From Ancistrus triradiatus (lineage: Eukaryota > Chordata > Actinopteri > Siluriformes > Loricariidae): a stretch of 64,000 nt of DNA. The notes under the pieces were generated by a model, which had not been told where the DNA came from, made no database searches, and was given only the letters and a program-made list of their open reading frames with translations. Below, piece after piece: positions 1 through 10,215 of the stretch. The position numbers and the translations under genes are program-made. The stretch spans positions 186,001 through 250,000 of the forward strand of contig JAJAGP010000051.1 in the NCBI GenBank assembly GCA_025084515.1, given 5' to 3'. Within the stretch, counting starts at the first letter, position 1, and every line of letters begins with the position of its first letter.

Positions 1-500
1 GGGACATTCTTCATTTACATAATTAGATCATTTGTAGGGTTTGTACCTCACGTAAAAAGAATGTGTCTGTACCTTTAATCTGCTAGTGTGGACAGCCGTG
101 GGCTCCTTGATGAAAGTCCAAAGCCTCAACTGCTCAGCTCTAATCTATTTAGTTTTCAGGGTTTTGTTTTGTGTTGGTGAGCATTATGGCTTTCCCCCAG
201 ACAAATATGCTTCTTCTGATGTAACACAAAGGTCCCCATTAGTGCCAGATGAAAATGGTTCATGAAAAGAGATAAACTCTGTATTTCAGGCCATGGGCTT
301 TAATGAAACAGCCACCATTTGCCTGAAATAGCCCTTACTCACTTCATACTGCAGGCTGGACCTGGGCCCAATATAATCTGCAATAATCATAGTAATTATG
401 TGCCAGAACTCTCCAAACCAGAGTTATTTTATGTGCTGGCATAATGGATGGACCCCCATCACAGAGGCTGGGTGGATAAATTAGGCTGCACTCCATCATC
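1..500. other. Unique intergenic sequence, CNE-like from about 270
   Basis: No coding frame is recognised. From about 270 to 480 the sequence is of mixed composition with several TAAT cores (for example around 395-400), the style of a vertebrate conserved non-coding element. That reading is inference; nothing else is seen. Confidence 0.25.
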
Positions 501-526
501 TCACTCTCGCTCTCGCTCTCTCTCTC
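501..526. repeat. CT-rich microsatellite
   Basis: Short imperfect run of TC dinucleotides broken by CTCGCT units. Confidence 0.8.
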
Positions 527-685
527 ATATCAGTCCATGCTATCACACCTCTGCCATCTCCAAGATGTTTCAATTGCACACACAACAAAACAGCTGCAGA
601 GTCAAGTGGCTGCCTGGGCCCTAGCAGATCTTCTGAGGTCCTGGGTTATGGTTGGCACTCTCTCCCAAGAGGTGAGAACCAGCAT

Positions 686-1068
686 TTGTCCAGGGCTTTA
701 ATACACATTACTCTCATCCAAAACAGTTCCACGACAGGTTACCGGTCCCCTCCCGCCGCACAACGGCGTGAAAAGTCTCGTCGAATTGATTCTCGACATG
801 AACGCTCAAACTTTCCTGATATTCAGCTTCAAAGACGTGATAGCAGAGAGAAGATCTCAAGGTCATCATCCTTCCACTCGCACCTCCCACAGGGCTAGCA
901 TATGCTTCGTGGTCGGGTTCTAAAGCACGCCTCGTCAGTCCTCAAAGACGTGCTCAGTCTGTTTTATGCGCTAAACGTTTTCAGTCGAAGCTAAAAGGAA
1001 TACGAGATGTGAATGCTGCTCTCCATTGTTCCCTCGCTGAAATGAAACGGATCAATGACGGTATCTGA
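686..1068 (+). pseudogene. Unrecognised coding-like segment, two overlapping frames
   Basis: Two open frames overlap and together look like one interrupted protein. The first runs to a TAG at 896-898 and is rich in Arg and Ser (RRIDSRHERS, RRDSREKISRSSS). The second runs from 844 to a TGA at 1066-1068 and ends in a more globular stretch with QRRAQSVLCAKRFQSKLKGI and SLAEMKRINDGI. A single-base change near 885-895 would join them. The segment has clearly more CpG than its surroundings, as expected of an exon or a fairly recent retrocopy. I do not recognise the family. It could be a last exon with a sequencing error, a decayed retrocopy, part of a transposon gag/ORF1-like gene, or chance. No poly-A tract follows directly and no clear splice acceptor precedes it. 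Confidence 0.3.
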
Positions 1069-1240
1069 AGACAGCATCAGAAAAAAGTTCCTTTTTTGTG
1101 CTGATGAATGGCTGTTCGTTCAAGTACTGCTGCTTTGTTACTGCAACGTAGATTTTTCAGACAATCTGACACTTTTCAAATGCAAGATTAGAGGTTATGT
1201 GCATACTGTTAATAATGATTTTTTTTTTCAATATATATTG

Positions 1241-1320
1241 TTGTCGACTGCAGCCTCGGTGGCTCGTCACAGGTCCTGGGGTCAATCCAGGGTGGGGCTT
1301 GTAACATGAATGTGGAGTGC
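1241..1320 (+). repeat. Possible SINE-like fragment
   Basis: After a T-rich run, the sequence around 1262-1300 (CAGGTCCTGGGGTCAATCC, then GGTGGGGC) resembles the B-box region of common fish tRNA-derived repeats, which read GGTCCTGGGTTCGAnnCC. Only this part is recognisable. Confidence 0.3.
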
Positions 1321-1745
1321 TGCATTTATGGAAAAAACAAAAAAACAAAACAGTCTCCGGGGGTGTCCTCCTAGGGCCATGCTGTTTATTTTTTGAGGCT
1401 GTCTGCTTTCATAGCATCTCTCTTTCTAGAAGCTCCCTTTGTCAACTTCATTCGTCTAGCTGCCCTTCTCAACCCACTACTTTCTCCTTAGTGGTTCTCT
1501 CTCTCCCTTCAACTTGTCTTCTTTAATTTTTATCCTTTCTCAGAAAATGTCTCGCTTCTCATCAGTCCCCTTGACAAAGTTTCACATATTTATCTATTCT
1601 TCATATATTAAAGATATTTTTGTCTTTCTTTTTCTCTCACAGATGCACGCACAATGGTACCATTTTCCCAGCAGCTTCTCATATAAAGAAGTAGTACTTA
1701 CACTGGCTCTTTAAATAACCTGCCACATGCAGCTCATTAAGGTGG
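1321..1745. other. Intergenic, pyrimidine-rich
   Basis: CT-rich stretch from about 1400 to 1660 with no recognised gene or element. The short open frames here come from the biased composition. Confidence 0.3.
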
Positions 1746-1786
1746 TAACACCATGTGACCTCACCATGGCTTCTGGGCAATGTAGT
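1746..1786 (+). repeat. Dispersed repeat with ZNF143/STAF-like motif, copy 1
   Basis: These 41 bases match 15689-15729 at 35 positions without gaps. The right part (TTCTGGGCAATGTAGT) is close to the inverse of the ZNF143/STAF site, whose consensus is ACTACAATTCCCAGAATGC. Flanking sequence is not obviously shared, so this may be the preserved part of an old repeat. Confidence 0.45.
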
Positions 1787-2334
1787 TCACAAGGTTGTCC
1801 TTTTAGACTGTACAGACTGACAAGAACATCAGTTTTGTGTTGGACATGTTTTCAGGTTTTCAGGTCAGTAGCTATTTTATAGCCATTGCCTGACTTTTAT
1901 CTTAGCTGAATTGAATGTTCACTGTTTATAGCTAGAAGAATTAGACCTCTGCATCACGTCACATATCTACTTCAATTACAGGTTGGATGTGTCTCGGTAT
2001 TCAGTACGAGATTTATTTTCTTTGCCAGGGTATCAATAATTGTGGAGGGGGACTGTATCTACCCCACCATATTTTGGTTGACATGAAGCTGTATTTGCCT
2101 TTCCAGGCGGACATGGTTAGAGCATCGAGAGAAATGACTTTGTTGCTCATTGTGTTTCTGCCATGTCAGAGTTTCATAATGGTGATGAGCTTGCCAAGTG
2201 AGATTAATTGGAAAATTGAACAACGTAGGCACTTCTAGAAAAAGCTCTGCTGGGTCTTCCGTACTCAGCACCTCCCGGTAACAAGGACCTAAATACCTGA
2301 TGTATAATACTGTCACACAGTGGCATACCAACTT
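1787..2334. other. Intergenic, nothing recognised
   Basis: Mixed-composition sequence. The open frames on both strands have no family features. Confidence 0.3.
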
Positions 2335-2478
2335 GGCTCCCTGTCTGCCTGCCCACCCATTGATCCACCTATCTATCCACCTCTCACATACCAACCTACC
2401 TACTAACTCACCCATCCAGCAACGTTCCAACCACAAACCAAACCAACATACACCTACCCTACCATATGCCAACCTACA
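2335..2478. repeat. Degenerate CCACCTA-type simple repeat
   Basis: About 140 bases of diverged CCAYCYA/CCTACC units, for example CCACCTATCTATCCACC. It directly precedes the SINE tail at 2481, a common arrangement where a SINE tail has landed beside or seeded simple sequence. Confidence 0.65.
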
Positions 2479-2480
2479 TA

Positions 2481-2654
2481 CATTTACATTTACATTTACA
2501 GCATTTAGCAGATGCCCTTATCCAGAGCGACTTACAATCCAAGCAATTGTGGGTTAAGGGCCTTGCTCAAGGACCCAACAGTGGCAGCTTGGCAGAGGTG
2601 GGATTTGAACCCTGGACTTTCTGGTCCATAGTCCAGTACCTTAACCACATACCA
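2481..2654 (-). mobile_element. tRNA-derived SINE, copy A
   Basis: On the minus strand this reads as a tRNA-related head with an A-box-like start at the right end, a B box (GGTTCAAATCCC around 2605-2616), a body (CAAGCTGCCACTGTTGGGTC, then CACAATTGCTTGGATTGTAA) and a tail (GTCGCTCTGGATAAGGGC...CTGCTAAATGCTGTAAATG) ending in repeated AAATGT. The tail is of the kind shared by V-SINEs and L2/CR1-clade LINEs in fish. Here body and tail join directly. Confidence 0.8.
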
Positions 2655-2842
2655 ATCCACCTACCTACGATGCTTATATAAAATTACCATACCCCTTTAT
2701 AATATCATTTTTTGGCTTATTTGCAGACATTTTGCCTTAAAGCATCCAAGTAATGAAAAAAAGTTCTGAAAATTAATTAAAATAGAATAGAAGAGTAGGA
2801 AAAACAATCAGTCCTCTTATTCAATACTTTATAGAGCCACAT
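2655..2842. other. Intergenic, AT-rich
   Basis: No recognised element. It may include the decayed 3' flank of the Tc1 relic that follows. Confidence 0.3.
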
Positions 2843-3075
2843 TCACTTTTGAAAATCACAGATTTCACTCTGCTGTGCTGGAAGGTGAACCACCTGCCCA
2901 CCCTCAGTAGAGGGCCACAATGTTTCCTTAGGAAGCTGGGTGTACATGGCAGCATTTGTTTCCCCATTAGCCCAGTGCCCAGTCTCCTCTGAAGCAAAAC
3001 ATTCCCACAAGATAATGCTGCCACCACTATGCTGCACAATAGCTTTTGGCTTAATCATAAAACCTTTGATCAACT
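2843..3075 (-). pseudogene. Tc1-like transposase fragment
   Basis: The minus strand encodes a decayed middle part of a Tc1-family transposase. IVQHSGGSIILWECFAS corresponds to the family's HGGGSIMLWGCF block, followed by a poorly kept region. RVGRWFTFQHS, in the next frame, corresponds to the block before the second catalytic Asp. A frameshift therefore lies between the two blocks, near 2900-2930. The catalytic acidic residues are not preserved, and the N-terminal helix-turn-helix part and C-terminal SPDLNPIE block are absent. The terminal inverted repeats cannot be made out. Confidence 0.75.
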
Positions 3076-3269
3076 TTCAGGATTTAAGAGTATGAGAATT
3101 TTCTATAGGCACTGTTGTATGCATGCCCCTATCCACTTCTTCAACCCTATATTTTGTAGCAACTAGCTTGTCAGAAATTAATACCAATATTTTCCTAAAG
3201 ACAACTTTGTTGCATCATTATTCTCAAACTATGAGATCTTGGTAATTTACTCTTAACACGGACTGTGCC
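3076..3269. other. Intergenic, possibly Tc1 flank
   Basis: AT-rich sequence continuing from the Tc1 relic; no separate signal. Confidence 0.25.
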
Positions 3270-3590
3270 AAGGTGCAGCAGATCAACTGGAGAAAGCCCA
3301 TTAAATGGAATTACAATCTGGAATTCAGCTGTCTTAAACAGTTTCATGGTGCACATTAAACAGAACGGTGCTAATGAGATGCATGGTTAGAATGCACAAC
3401 AATGGAAATCATTAGCCTGTATTGTAACTACTGAGCTGTTGCTGCAGCTAGTAAACACCGTTCAGAGCAAGACTGCTGAAGCTCGGCCTTTAATCTGGCT
3501 GAGGTACACGTTCAGCTTTGATGTGAAGGTCATGTTCTCATTTGGGCATTTTTCGAAGGACTGTGTAATACATCAATACTGAACAGGGAG
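3270..3590. promoter_or_regulatory. Candidate conserved non-coding element
   Basis: About 300 bases of compositionally balanced, non-repetitive sequence with closely packed TTAAA, TTACAATC, ATTAAAC, GCTAATGAG, GCATG and TCATTAG cores and no coding frame. This dense mix of homeodomain-like and other factor cores is typical of vertebrate ultraconserved enhancers near developmental genes. No target is visible in the window. The call is inference from composition, not from an alignment. Confidence 0.45.
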
Positions 3591-3990
3591 TCAACTTTGA
3601 TACCCAGGCTAGAAAGTGATCAAGAAGCTTTTGGGCTTTTACTCAACGCTAATAAAGTCATTCAGGCTTTTACTGAGACCAGTCTAAAAGAACATGTAGC
3701 CTGCTTGCAGAAACATTTCGACGCTAAAGCTGAATTTGAGCAGGATGTAAGGGGATCATTTTGTGAAATATATTACTTGAACCGCATGCATTACACTCGA
3801 GCTAACAGCCAACAGCTAAAAACTATTAGCTTGCTATCTATCTAATATTAGATTGCTATCTCGTATAGCATGCGTATCTACGAGGGTAATTAGAGAGAAA
3901 GTTACTACCCTGGTTGGATTAAAAAGCTTTATGTGAGAGGTATATACACTTAAGATTATGTGGTAGTCACTAGAAGGTTGGATGTTGCCA
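3591..3990. other. Intergenic, nothing recognised
   Basis: An 82-codon open frame is present at 3597-3845, but without family features or a good context, so it is not called. Confidence 0.3.
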
Positions 3991-4100
3991 GTAGTGGTGG
4001 AGTTAAGCCACTGGACTATTGGCCAGAAGGTCCAGCACTCTCAAGCTCTAACTGGTGGGCCCTTCAGAAAGGTCCCTAAGCCACAATTGTTTGGATTGTA
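3991..4100 (+). mobile_element. tRNA-derived SINE, copy F (no tail)
   Basis: Diverged plus-strand copy of the SINE seen at 2481. It has the head (GTGGTGGAGTTAAGCCACTGG), a damaged B-box region and the end of the body (CCACAATTGTTTGGATTGTA). The GTCGCTCTGGATAAG tail is missing, and the element stops where other copies change. Confidence 0.6.
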
Positions 4101-4559
4101 CATAGAAGCAACAGTAATTTCTATGGAGCTTTCTAAAGACTCTTAATGATGTTGAACAGCTAACATCAGGCAAACCGTAGATATGACAAAGTACAGGAGG
4201 AAATGACGTGAGTTTTAATAGATTCAAGACAGACTTCCAAAGGTTTGGAGCAAATACGAGGAATGCTCGGTCACCATATCAGTTATCAGTTCTGGTACAT
4301 TAATTCTATATCTTTCTGGATGATGGTGTCTGCTATATGCTTTGGATGCCAGTGATCCAGACTACATAGGCAATTCAGTCTGGAAGCATGTTCTCATACT
4401 CTCACCCGCCTGCCATTTGGGGGAGCCAGTGAGCCACGGTTCAGCTTCTGCAGTTCAGATAGCGATCAGGCCCAGAAAGCTTTTTTTTTTTTTTTCCCCT
4501 CTTCCTTTGACTTTTTCTGCCCAACCACCTAAGGACCCTGCCCATCCAGTTATTGAAAA
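4101..4559. other. Intergenic with a T15 run
   Basis: Nothing recognised except a run of 15 T at 4481-4495. An open frame crosses it but has no family features. Confidence 0.3.
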
Positions 4560-4712
4560 TGGTCGAATTAGGATGCAGGTAGAGCTCTCAAAACTCACCC
4601 GTGAGACTGGAGCATTTATACCTAGGTTTCTCTGGGATCTAACACTAGCTCAGAGAGTGGAGACGAACGCAGGATAGCAGGATGCCAAGAAACAGTGTTT
4701 ATTTAGAAAACG
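4560..4712 (-). repeat. Possible LTR 3' end, antisense
   Basis: On the minus strand, a TATA-like TATAAATGC is followed about 60 bases on by the poly-A signal AATAAA, then a T-rich stretch and a pyrimidine-rich CCTGCG segment. That order is common at the end of fish Gypsy-type LTRs. No partner LTR, primer site or pol remnant is present. Confidence 0.3.
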
Positions 4713-5021
4713 GAGCAAACACAATAGAACATGAGGATCAAAAGCAAAATTGGAGGCAATCCAGAGTTCGGTACACATTGAGTCAATGAACAGCAGCAAT
4801 ACAAGATGGGTTAGGCTTAAAAATGTAGATATGGATGTACAAGGAAGTCCATAGTCTGGGATATCTGTCCATTAAATGGACAGAACTAAGTGGTGTTTGT
4901 GAGGAGAGAATGTATGGCATTTGGCACATGCATGGCAGGTTCCCGTACTAGACTGGCTAATGGGAGCGTGGCAGTTCAGGGGCTCGACTGGGGTTGTGTC
5001 TGGGAGTTGATGTCCAAATAA
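4713..5021. other. Intergenic, nothing recognised
   Basis: No gene, repeat or conserved-looking block seen. Confidence 0.3.
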
Positions 5022-5212
5022 CATATACATTACATGTATGCCATTTAGCAGATTCCCTTATCCAGAGCGACTTACGACTAATCTTACAATCCAAGCAATT
5101 ATGGGTTAAGCCTTGCTCAAGGACCCAACAGTGGCATCCTGGCAGAGGTGGGACTTGAACCCTAGACCTTCTTGTTCATTGTCCAGTATCGTATCCACTA
5201 GGCTACCACCAT
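5022..5212 (-). mobile_element. tRNA-derived SINE, copy B
   Basis: Minus-strand copy with head, B box (GGTTCAAGTCCC), body and tail. Between body (TTACAATCCAAGC on the plus strand) and tail (CAGAGCGACTTA) it carries about nine additional bases, CGACTAATC, compared with copy A. Confidence 0.75.
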
Positions 5213-5479
5213 CCCAGGACACTCAATGGAACTGTTGCAGGCGTGACATTGGAAGAACTGAACAAGGCCAAAATGAAAAAGATAACTGTGTACATTTCAT
5301 AACCACGCCTCTTTGTAAAACCAGCTAGCCAGTGACCATGTTAAATTTATACAAAGTTATCTGTTTATCTGGGTACGCAGGCTGACAGCTAAATGCACGC
5401 ACCTGAGCAGAGTGTCTCCAAACATTAGGTGCTGCGAGGAGACAATAGTGTCTGGATGACAGCATCTTTAAGAGCTTTC
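5213..5479. other. Intergenic, nothing recognised
   Basis: Unique sequence, no coding evidence. Confidence 0.3.
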
Positions 5480-6110
5480 AAAGAGTGTTTACCAGCCAGA
5501 GGCGGGATTCTCATATCGCCTGGAGACCCCTGATGAGAAAAAAAGCACGGTCTGTGTTCTGGCCTGCAGTGACTCGAGTATGAGGCGATGAGAAGAAGAC
5601 ATGGCGACTAACTAGGGGGAAATCGCAGCAAGACGTGCTGTTTGAAAAGCTTCCCATCGACAATCTCATTAAGCTGACATAAATAAAATAAAAAGCTGAT
5701 CTGTCACCCAGCCAAATGAGCTCCGAACTCTCTTATGCTCTTATACGTAGACTACGGCTTATTATCCAACCAGATTGTATATTAATGACATAAATCAAAG
5801 TGACAGCTGAGGTCTCATTATGAAGCAACGATACACAGCTAGTAAGGGCGCAAAAAAAGAGTAAAGTCAGGTGACCTAGCACAAAGACAGGAAAAAAAAA
5901 GGCACCAGAATTACCAGAGATTTACAGCCGCCCAAATCATCTGAGGAATCAAAATGAGCCCTTGCTCTCCTTTTCTGCCTCGCTACAGTACTTCATCTCT
6001 CTGACCCATGCTTCAAAGAGGGCTATTGGCTCCTTATTGCAGTCTCCAGCCTTTTTTGGATGTGGTCCAGTACCTACTTAGAGCAACCCAAAGCAGCATA
6101 ATAGGCCTTA
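5480..6110. promoter_or_regulatory. Candidate conserved non-coding block
   Basis: Long non-repetitive stretch of balanced composition without open frames of note, containing GCTGATCTGTCACC, ATTAATGACATAAATC and GGCTATTGGCTCC. It looks like one or more CNEs. This is inferred from composition only. Confidence 0.3.
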
Positions 6111-6949
6111 TGGCCTCGATTACGGTTATCTGTGGTATTATCATAAGATAAAATAATAAGATAATAGGGTTGTAGGGTCACCAGGTGTAGACTGGAGAGT
6201 TTGTTTTATAGCATACTGCATCTGGTCTGGATAAGACTAATGCTGAAGGAGTTCAGAATATGGCTGAAGTCTGAAAAGGTTAACTTTCATGGACATGGTT
6301 TGGATCATTTGCGTAGCAGACAGAGCTTTGAAGGGGCCGGTTCGTCAGCATGCAGAAATGAGCTTATATACAACTTCCCAGCCGGTAACACGCTAGAAAG
6401 TGCCGCATATCTGGTTCCAGTACTGCTGACCAATCATTTGGCTGAAGGATCTTGCTACCTTAAAGTCCCCTCAGTCATTAAGCAATGAGATGGAAACTGA
6501 AATAACAAGACTGGTCAGGCATGCAAAGCAAAAACCTCACATCACTGCCATGGACTTGCACAGAATTACAGCAGCTACAGGACAAGTGGTCCATTGGGCT
6601 GTGTTTCCACCACAAGCATGATCTGCATGCAAGAGTCATCAAAAGAAGCTCTTGCATGCAATCAAATCAGGTGAGGAACGCAGAAGAACACAGACAGGCC
6701 AGAGAGAGCAAAAAGGAGAAGCATTTTTAAGACGAGATCCTCACCAACTGTTAAGCATCTTGATGGTTCTACTTTATGGCTTTGTGCATATAGCCGAGAG
6801 GAACGCCACTGGGGAAATGTCACCAAATTAACCTCAAACTTCTCAGAGAAACTTTTTTACCTCACGTTAACGACTTAAGGAAAAGGCAAACAAAATTACC
6901 CCGAGGAAAACTGAACCAAATTGTTTTAGAGCTTAAAAATCCACTACAT
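6111..6949. other. Intergenic, nothing recognised
   Basis: Contains open frames of 95 and 69 codons (6201-6488, 6521-6730) with no recognisable protein features. No repeats are identified. Confidence 0.3.
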
Positions 6950-7480
6950 AATCTAAATTAAAATACACAAACCATAAGCAGAGAACCTGATTGACAGCGC
7001 CAATGCAGCTAATAGTGTTTTTAAGCCCATGTAAGCAGCGGCTATAAATAAAAAGAAGCCGCATTTACATTTAGACCCCTCATTTTCATTACTAATGCAC
7101 CAATATTTGTGATCCTGATAACAATCACAATTGAGCTGACAAAATAGAGAGGAGAAATTATTGCTAAGTGGTTCGCCAAGTAAGATTAGTTTCTGGTCTG
7201 AACTCTCGTCTGTACACAGTTTGAGAAGAGTAATGAGGCCGCGTGGCATTGGGGAAATGGGAAGCATAAGGTTATTAAGATGGCAGGGCAGATACGAGAG
7301 TGGGCATCTTTTAAGCAGCGCCGACAGGTTGTGTGTTAGCATTGCAGTTAATAATGAACAACACTCCACGGTAACTAGCATGACTCCCCTCAAATCTGCC
7401 CCACACCGCCTAAACACTAAATGTGTAAACCCTATACATGTCATTAATGACTGGTAATTATGGAAAATGGTGCCTTAAAG
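6950..7480. promoter_or_regulatory. Candidate conserved non-coding element
   Basis: Dense with ATTGACAGCGCC, TAATAGTG, AACAATCACAATTGAG, GTAATGAGG, AGTTAATAATG and TCATTAATGAC. A 163-codon minus-strand frame (6953-7444) crosses it, but the translation has no domain and the composition fits a non-coding enhancer better. Inference. Confidence 0.4.
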
Positions 7481-7719
7481 GGTTAAGCTTTTACTTATCT
7501 ATCTTACCCATCTTCCGTTCCCTTTGGATCACGTGTTCGTTGGGGATCACATGGACATTTAAACCAAAAAGACGTCAAAATAACTTCCAGATTTCCACCG
7601 ACAGCTGATATCAGAGTATGGTCTTTTCAATTTCGTTTCAACCGACCTGTTACCACTGGGTCAGAGTTTATAACGTGACCCGAGGGCAAGAACGTTTCGT
7701 GGTGTTTCGGCTCCATTGC
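7481..7719. other. Intergenic, nothing recognised
   Basis: Mixed sequence with higher CpG than average; no element recognised. Confidence 0.25.
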
Positions 7720-8060
7720 TGGAGGTACCATCCGCTTGCTATGCTAATGAAGCAGTGAATCACAGCAGAGCAGGCATGATTGTCAGAAGGTCAGCGGCTA
7801 CAGCTTATTAATCAAACATAATGATCGGCGGCTAATTAGCAAGACTGGAGAAGCCTGTCGAGGAGCTCTGACAGAACCTGATAACCAAGAGGAATGGGGT
7901 GAGGTAATCAGATGGATGGACATGTCTATCAGGTAACATCTGTCAGTGAGGTGGGACTGGACTGCGCTCTGTCCTAGCTTCCCAAACCTCAGAGGGTTCT
8001 GCTCCATGATATTTACAATCTTTAATTTAGAACTGCAGGCCAACTCGGGTTTTCAGCTTC
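7720..8060. promoter_or_regulatory. Candidate conserved non-coding element
   Basis: Contains ATGCTAATGAAGC, TTATTAATCAAAC, CGGCTAATTAGC and GGTAATCAGATGG within 200 bases, that is, repeated homeodomain-like TAAT and TGATT cores in otherwise GC-balanced DNA. No coding frame of interest. Inference from motif density. Confidence 0.4.
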
Positions 8061-8479
8061 GGGGCATAAAATATTTTGAAATAAATCGTCTTCAAATGTT
8101 TACCTTAATTTCCTGAAAGTCTGAGAAAGTATATTAAACTTAAACCAGGCCATGCAGCATGATGCATTAGTTTGGAAAGCAGGCCGAACACTCCATTTTT
8201 TACAGTGTAGGAAGCTTTTATGAGCTTGCATGAGCTAAAAAACTGTTTCTGTTTCACCTAACCACAAACTCGTAGGAGTAATTACATGCCACGTGTAATC
8301 AATGGCTCTTAACCTTCCCAACCTCGAGTGAAAGTCTCAAAACTAAAATAGAACAGTTCAAACGAATTGTGTTTAACAGATGGACAGAGTATGATGTCCT
8401 TCAGCGAAACTGTTCAAGAAGTTGGTGAGCAACAGCTATAAGAAGCTTTTTACACACAGTACATCGGATCAATACCTTT
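8061..8479. other. Intergenic, nothing recognised
   Basis: AT-rich unique sequence. Confidence 0.3.
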
Positions 8480-8960
8480 CTTTCAGCGGCGTCTTATCTC
8501 CGGCTAGGGCAGGGGATTATTACACAGCACAGAGGCCAGTGAATCGGTGAGTTTATAATATACAGCATCAGACTGGAAGAAAAAATCAGTATACCATATT
8601 GTTTCTGAATGTGACAGGTTAATAACAGCAGGACAGAAGTGGATATATCACCGAAGACGTTAAAAACAAACGCGTGTACAGTAAGACTGCGGCGTTTGTA
8701 GGGAGCAGATAAATCCTTGGAAAATAAACTTGTCACCGTCACGGAGCCGAGCGGAGTGCAGAAACTAATTAGAACACTCTTTATTTGGGCGAGATCGGAC
8801 AGTGGACTTTAATTCATGCCGGCTGGAGGAGGAGCAGATTCATTTATTTGGGTAATTGAGGATCCTGATTAGCTGTCGGATAGAGAGAGAATGATTTCCC
8901 TGAAATCCAAGCTGAGTAACAAACCCCATCTTTTCTTTCCACTTTCCTTTATATAACTCT
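8480..8960. promoter_or_regulatory. Candidate conserved non-coding element
   Basis: The core at about 8760-8900 contains ACTAATTAGAAC, CTTTATTTGGGCG, CTTTAATTCATGCC, CATTTATTTGGGTAATTGAGG and GATTAGCTG. Two nearly identical TTATTTGGG cores about 75 bases apart and several TAATT sites suggest an enhancer. Inference. Confidence 0.42.
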
Positions 8961-9899
8961 CTTAATCTCAACCTACAACAAGGGGCGCGAGAGTCGATCT
9001 GCCGGATTGAGGTGGACGTAACCAGTGTCCTAGTCTATGTTTTGTGTATGAATTTTGTGTTATTATTCGATAGGTCATGTGGTTTGACACTTCTAACATG
9101 TATCCTATATAAGTGAGTGCTCTGACCTCCAAAACCGTTCCCTGCATGTGTGCATGTGGTTTGGCAGGCTCGGGAGGATACATTTCTGCCTCATTGTCTT
9201 TAAAAGGCAACTCTGCAAAAGCTTCTCCAGCATTCTGTGCTCTTGTCATTATCAAACACTTGAGGGTTTTTTTTAATGGAGCAGGTCTACAGTTACTGGA
9301 GGTCAATGTGCTGCTACTACTACAGTTACCAAAGACATTTCACCGTGTACTTTCAGATAAACCTCACCAGTAGGGTAACCTCTTTCATCCCTATGCACAT
9401 ATTTATTCTCACTGCCGCCCATTTAAAGGGAGGTCTGGTTTCCCCCTCCTTCTGTCAACAATTCATAGTCCAATATTAAATAAATAACCTATTAATAAAG
9501 CCTGTTTAACCCAGCATTTGTCTGTTCATTTATATATTTAAATGTATATTACATAGAACGTCCATGAATGCAAACTGCGGTGAAAAGCAGCTCCATCACA
9601 GGTCACTACATTACTCATCCAAGCCAGGCATGTTACTAATTTAATAATTCATCTGAGTTGTGAATGATGTTGGTTATGATGTATAAATACAGTCAGAAAA
9701 GGTTTGATTAAATGTATTTTTGTGTTCAAGGTTAAAAGGCAAGGATTTTGACCATGGTACTGTTTACTACTTTCTCAACCATAAATATATAAAGGTTGTC
9801 CAAACTAGAGTACGATTATAAAACAGTTGTCATCATGGCCAAAATAAGTCATTAATCCATGGACAAAGCCGCCACACTGAACAGAAAATTTCATAATAT
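8961..9899. other. Intergenic, no element recognised
   Basis: Overlapping open frames of 86 (plus) and 112 (minus) codons lie between 8968 and 9373, but neither has a recognisable domain. The rest is AT-rich. Confidence 0.3.
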
Positions 9900-10215
9900 G
9901 TCGCATATATCTGCGAGGGAGCCTTGTGAGCGAGGCAGCAGACATGAATACTGCATTTGAAGAATTGCAGATGAGACTTTATATATATATCATCCATGAC
10001 CAAACCCTGCTCAGATTAAATGAAAAGCAGCTGGAGTCTTTGGATGTTCCTATTACAGAAGATGAAATTATACGAGTAATTGCAAAAAATGACAAAAGGC
10101 AAGGTGCGGTGGCCAGGGGGCTTTACAGATGACTTTTATAAATGTTTATGCACTGGATTAACCCTGTTAGTGATAAATGTATGAACAGGCCTCTGACAAA
10201 GATGAACTGCCCCTT
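9900..10215 (+). pseudogene. L1-like LINE ORF2 fragment, start of reverse transcriptase
   Basis: The frame at 9926-10132 gives LRLNEKQLESLDVPITEDEI, matching the linker before the L1-clade reverse transcriptase (family pattern L..E....LD.PIT..E). It continues after one frameshift as ARGFTDDFYKC, which corresponds to the GPDGFT.EFYK motif with the conserved GPDG lost. The endonuclease, catalytic FADD and C-terminal regions are absent. A later ELPLTMQAV-like stretch near 10205-10235 may be a continuation. It is a short, inactive piece of an L1-type (Swimmer-like) element. Confidence 0.65.

Noticed and set aside
2335..2480. Repeated CCACCTA units as a CRISPR-like or telomere-like array
   Set aside because: Units are degenerate with no spacers, and the genome is eukaryotic; it is simple sequence.
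2605..2616. B-box sequence as evidence for a real tRNA gene
   Set aside because: No cloverleaf can be formed, and the same box recurs in copies of one SINE with the same body.
6953..7444. 163-codon minus-strand frame
   Set aside because: Overlaps a CNE-like block and a competing plus-strand frame; the translation shows nothing recognisable.
8968..9373. Overlapping 112-codon (minus) and 86-codon (plus) frames that could be an exon
   Set aside because: Both frames are open over the same bases and neither has a clear splice signal or family feature.
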